A stretch of 64,000 bases of DNA from JACCSI01 sp963815285 (GTDB taxonomy: Bacteria; Acidobacteriota; Vicinamibacteria; Vicinamibacterales; UBA2999). The stretch spans positions 1-64,000 of the forward strand of contig CAWFGB010000005.1 in NCBI GenBank assembly GCA_963815285.1. Direction: 5' to 3'. Shown here one piece after another: positions 60,951-64,000 of the stretch (position 1 is the first letter of the stretch; each line of letters starts with the position of its first letter). Under the pieces are notes generated by a model that was not told the DNA's origin, did not search any database, and was given only the letters and a program-made list of their open reading frames with translations. The translations under genes and the position numbers were made by a program.

Positions 60951-62201
60951 TCATGGCCGACGCAGTCCGCCATTCAAACCCAGCTGTTCACGCACGTTTC
61001 GCGCGCGGCCCCGGGCAAACTGGATCACCAAGTCGCGGGCGTTGTCGTGGGCGTCCATCGTATAAGGCTTCGCGGGATCATCGCGAAGCGCGTCGTTCAC
61101 CAGATCCAGCTGCCGCCGCGTTTCGTACTCGAACCATCCGACCAGGTCCGGACCGGTCGGTTCGTTGGACATCGCCGCCGCCTCTAAGAGCAGATTGTTG
61201 TACGCGGCACTGAGCTCCGGCACCTGCATCGCCTTGCGCGTCAGGACGTTTTCTTCGTGCCGCATGCTGATCGGAAAAGCGGGATCGAAGAACGCGTTGT
61301 CCTCGTCCCATGCCAGAAAGACGTGACGCACCGAGTTCTCGAGACGATAGAAATAGAAGTTGTTCATGCCGGCGTAGCCGAGGAACCCGTCGTTCTGGCC
61401 GGCGAAATTCTGTGCTGCGATGTAGCGCATGAACGCATTGAGATCGAGGTGCTCGCCGAGAACCGACTGGAACTGCGCCGGCTCCAGTTCGTTGGCCAGC
61501 CTCACGAGGTTTTCGATCGGTCCATAGAGTTCCGCGTCGCTCTTGTTCTCGTGGGTCTTCGGATCGAACCGGGTCTTGTAGCTCTCGAGCGCCGGCCCGA
61601 GATAACCGAACGTCCACTGATCGAAGTAATCGAACTCGAACAGGTGGCCATCGTTCTGAGTGTCATCGCCGATCGATCCGAAGACGCGGGCCAGGAAACT
61701 TTTGTCGATCGACTCGACAACGGCGTAGAGGCCGGCGTAGTGGTCATTGATGTAGAGACGCACGTGGGCCTCGCGGGGCGCGGGAATCCCAAGCCGGGCG
61801 AACAACTTCATCGTCACCGTTTCGCGCACCGCCGACGGGTCCTGTGTCAGGTTGTCGAGCACCAGCGACTTGAGCCCGAGAAAGGTCAGGTCGGCGGAAT
61901 AACGATCGAAGTCGACGCGAAGGCCCGGCTTGGTCGCGCTGCGTGACCCAAGGCCGCGCGAGCGGATGCCGGTATTGAGGACTGTCGTCCCGTTGTACAC
62001 CAGGTCGGCTGGGTAGTAGGTGTTCTCCTGAAAATTCTGCTTCAGCTTCTCCCAGTCCGCGGAGTGAAGCCGGAGGTCGATGCGTTGCACGACGTCCGGG
62101 TTGAACAAGACGTCCGAAGGCAGCGGGGCCGGGGCGGGCTGCTGCGCGGCCGTGACGGCCGTGACGCTGACGAGAAGGGCGGCGAGAACGTGCATTTTCA
62201 T
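60951..62201 (-). CDS. CotH-kinase-family secreted protein
   Basis: It has 416 residues from ATG 62201 with a signal peptide (LAALLVSVTAVTAAQQ). CotH family blocks: RIDLRLHSADWEKLKQNFQE, GIRSRGLGSRSATKPGLRVD, KLFARLGIPAPREAHVRLYI, GLYAVVESIDKSFLARVFG and FLAWDEDNAFFDP. CotH proteins are atypical kinases; exported bacterial members may phosphorylate secreted partners. It follows the porin gene by nine bases. Confidence 0.9.
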   Translation of the reverse strand: MKMHVLAALLVSVTAVTAAQQPAPAPLPSDVLFNPDVVQRIDLRLHSADWEKLKQNFQENTYYPADLVYNGTTVLNTGIRSRGLGSRSATKPGLRVDFDRYSADLTFLGLKSLVLDNLTQDPSAVRETVTMKLFARLGIPAPREAHVRLYINDHYAGLYAVVESIDKSFLARVFGSIGDDTQNDGHLFEFDYFDQWTFGYLGPALESYKTRFDPKTHENKSDAELYGPIENLVRLANELEPAQFQSVLGEHLDLNAFMRYIAAQNFAGQNDGFLGYAGMNNFYFYRLENSVRHVFLAWDEDNAFFDPAFPISMRHEENVLTRKAMQVPELSAAYNNLLLEAAAMSNEPTGPDLVGWFEYETRRQLDLVNDALRDDPAKPYTMDAHDNARDLVIQFARGRARNVREQLGLNGGLRRP

Positions 62202-62209
62202 AACAGTTC

Positions 62210-63493
62210 TCAAAAGACGAGTTGCAGCCGTGCAACCCCCGAGCGGAACTCGGTGATGCCCGGCTCCGGAGTGCGCACCGCATCCTCGAACTGTTCGCGA
62301 ATCACGTTGACCGTGACACGCACCCAGCGGTTGACGAACCAGTTGACGCCGAACGTCCAGACCGTGTCGCTGTTGGGGAGGAGGTGCGCCGCGCGCGGGT
62401 TCCGGAACGCCGGACCCACCTTCTCCTCGCTTTCAAACCGCAATTGTTCGTAGCGGGCGGCGAGCTCGATCGCGCCAATGCCGCCGTCGAACAATGGACG
62501 GCGCGGATTGTTGAAATTCTCTTTGCGATCGCCGGTCACCAGCCACGTTGCGGCGGCGTACCAGCCGGTGGTGAGCATATCGGAGAGGTCGACGTCGCCC
62601 AGGCCCTGGTTCCTGCGCTGTTCGCGGGCTCGCATCCATTCGGCAGTCAGGCCGACCGGACCGGGCGTGTAGTTGAACTCGGCACCCATGCGAGTGCGTC
62701 TCCCCTTGACATAGACGGGCTCGAAGTAGTCTTCGGTTCCGTAGACCGTTTCCCCGCGCAAGCTGTTCAGCCCCTCTGGCAGTTCCGCGGTGCCGTACGC
62801 CAGGCCTACGCGCAGGGTCTCGAACGTCTCACCCAGCCGCCGCAGGGGCGTCGCTGTGATTCGGGCGGCCAGAGAGGGACCGACGTTCCCCACTTCGTCA
62901 GTCAGCAAAAACTGCTCCTCCTGCAGCCGGCCGTTGTCGCCGTCGTCGTCGAAGATGCCGACTTGATACGTAAACCCGCGTTGAAGAAACCGGCCGTGCA
63001 GCATGACGCCGCGGTCGCGCGCCGGAGGAATCGTCGTCGATGCCAGGCTACGGAAGGCGAAGTCGACGTCAGCAATGCTAATCAGTTCTTCGTGGCCGAA
63101 CGGCACCTTGAATCGGCCGACCGTGACTTCGATCTGGCGAAATTTCCCCCAATTTACGTAAATATCCCGCCAACGGCCGAGACTGTTCAAGTCTCTTTCG
63201 ATCTGAAATTCGATATCCTCGCCGATTTCTCCGTTGATGCCGGCGCGGCGAAATCGCCAATCATCCGAGACCTCGTCGATTTGCGGGTCGAACCGACGCC
63301 AGTCGTATGCGAGCTTGAGGCGAAGATCGAGGCGAATGTGTTCGCCCAACTGAATGGATGGCCGATTGCGCCAGTAAATGCCGGTGGAGGGGGGGGCATC
63401 CGGCTGCGGCGGGTCCTGGGCAGCGACGGCCGAGGGCAGCAGCGCGACCAACCAGACGAGCGCCGCCCTGGCGAGTCTTCGGGGTCGAGGCAT
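62210..63493 (-). CDS. OprP/OprO-type porin
   Basis: It has about 427 residues from ATG 63493, with a signal peptide (VALLPSAVAAQD). Beta-strand pattern and motifs of phosphate-selective porins: RRAGINGEIGEDIEFQIERD, VTVGRFKVPFGHEELISIAD, PARDRGVMLHGRFL and a terminal aromatic strand ending RLQLVF. It forms an outer-membrane channel for anions, likely phosphate or polyphosphate. Upstream gene of the cotH pair. Confidence 0.9.
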   Translation of the reverse strand: MPRPRRLARAALVWLVALLPSAVAAQDPPQPDAPPSTGIYWRNRPSIQLGEHIRLDLRLKLAYDWRRFDPQIDEVSDDWRFRRAGINGEIGEDIEFQIERDLNSLGRWRDIYVNWGKFRQIEVTVGRFKVPFGHEELISIADVDFAFRSLASTTIPPARDRGVMLHGRFLQRGFTYQVGIFDDDGDNGRLQEEQFLLTDEVGNVGPSLAARITATPLRRLGETFETLRVGLAYGTAELPEGLNSLRGETVYGTEDYFEPVYVKGRRTRMGAEFNYTPGPVGLTAEWMRAREQRRNQGLGDVDLSDMLTTGWYAAATWLVTGDRKENFNNPRRPLFDGGIGAIELAARYEQLRFESEEKVGPAFRNPRAAHLLPNSDTVWTFGVNWFVNRWVRVTVNVIREQFEDAVRTPEPGITEFRSGVARLQLVF

Positions 63494-63582
63494 ACGCGGG
63501 CATTTTACTTGCGTCGGCACTGGAATTTGCTACCTGAACCATGGCGAAACGATCGCTCGTGTGATAAGTGTGTAGGCCCAAA

Positions 63583-64000
63583 GTGAACGCCGTCTCAGCA
63601 GCGAGCGTCCTCGCAACCGTCGCTCTGTTGCTGGCTGCGGCCTGTCGTGAGCCGCCCAAGGCTCCGACGATGCCGTCCACGGGCGGAGCACCGCCGTTCA
63701 ACCCCACTGGCGGGCAGGCTACCGTTCTGGCTGCCGGCGACATCGGGATGTGCAGCGAACGCGTCAACGTTGAAAAGACCGCCGCGCTTGTCGCCGGCAT
63801 GGAAGGCGTGCTGCTGCTGGCAGGCGACCTCGCATATATGCACGGCAGTTATCAGAACTTCATGGATTGTTTCGATCCGGCGTGGGGCAGGTTCCGCAAC
63901 CGCTGGCGGCCGGTCCCGGGAAACCACGAATACGAAACCAATCGCGGGGCTGGCTATTTACAGTATTTCGGCGCGCCCGCGGCGCCGTCCGGCCGCATGT
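63583..64000 (+). CDS. Metallophosphoesterase lipoprotein (5' part)
   Basis: GTG 63583 opens a lipoprotein signal (LLLAAAC). After a Pro/Gly-rich spacer come VLAAGDIGMC (metal-ligand Asp), LLLAGDLAYMHGSY (GD motif) and VPGNHEYET (GNHE), the first three metal motifs of calcineurin-like purple acid phosphatases. It is cut by the window end after 139 codons. It diverges from the porin gene, which fits a phosphate-scavenging context. Confidence 0.88.
   Translation, partial: MNAVSAASVLATVALLLAAACREPPKAPTMPSTGGAPPFNPTGGQATVLAAGDIGMCSERVNVEKTAALVAGMEGVLLLAGDLAYMHGSYQNFMDCFDPAWGRFRNRWRPVPGNHEYETNRGAGYLQYFGAPAAPSGRM

Overview
The window is GC-rich bacterial chromosome (clearly above 60% G+C by eye). 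It most resembles an Acidobacteriota genome, possibly of the Vicinamibacteria type. The pointers are an ADOP-type permease, a TPR lipoprotein with the thioredoxin signature FWFPG, a small HTH protein of a style I associate with that phylum, and the overall gene repertoire. No rRNA, CRISPR array, intact tRNA or insertion sequence was recognised.

Layout. (1) 1-3.6 kb: a TPR-thioredoxin lipoprotein whose first redox-active cysteine codon is TGA. The frame stays open beyond it and encodes the rest of a thioredoxin fold, and a SECIS-like hairpin follows directly, so I read it as a selenoprotein. It is followed by a SoxC/SoxD-like sulfite dehydrogenase pair. (2) 3.6-30 kb: a mosaic of small accessory genes, including methyltransferases, hydrolases, beta-propellers, a META-domain protein, alcohol dehydrogenase, a VIT-family protein, a HAD-ATPase fusion, an ECF-like sigma factor and an ADOP permease. 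Many carry single-base frameshifts or are condensed fossils, and a 250-bp polypurine tract interrupts the region. (3) 28.6-34.6 kb: a purine (urate) catabolic cluster, with uraD and allantoicase on the minus strand and uricase, allantoinase, hydroxyisourate hydrolase and a DUF6986 aldolase-like protein on the plus strand. Together these take urate through allantoin and allantoate to ureidoglycolate. (4) 34.6-48 kb: DUF1028, a SWIB-domain protein, a YjbQ-like protein, a Tat-exported zinc ribbon, YajQ, a CheY-like regulator, Nei, a large Lhr helicase and a glycosyltransferase. (5) 48.2-60.8 kb: a complex I operon, nuoA-B-C-(gmhA)-D-EF-H-J-K-L-M-N, in which E and F are one reading frame and nuoG and nuoI are absent. 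(6) 61-64 kb: a porin-CotH pair and the start of a metallophosphoesterase.

Two features run across the window. First, seven families of short repeats fill the gaps in its second half, and some are also found in frame inside coding sequence (allB, lhr, nuoL, nuoM). Second, frameshifts are dense between about 3 and 36 kb and absent from about 36 to 64 kb, which means either real gene decay or a poorly polished assembly segment.
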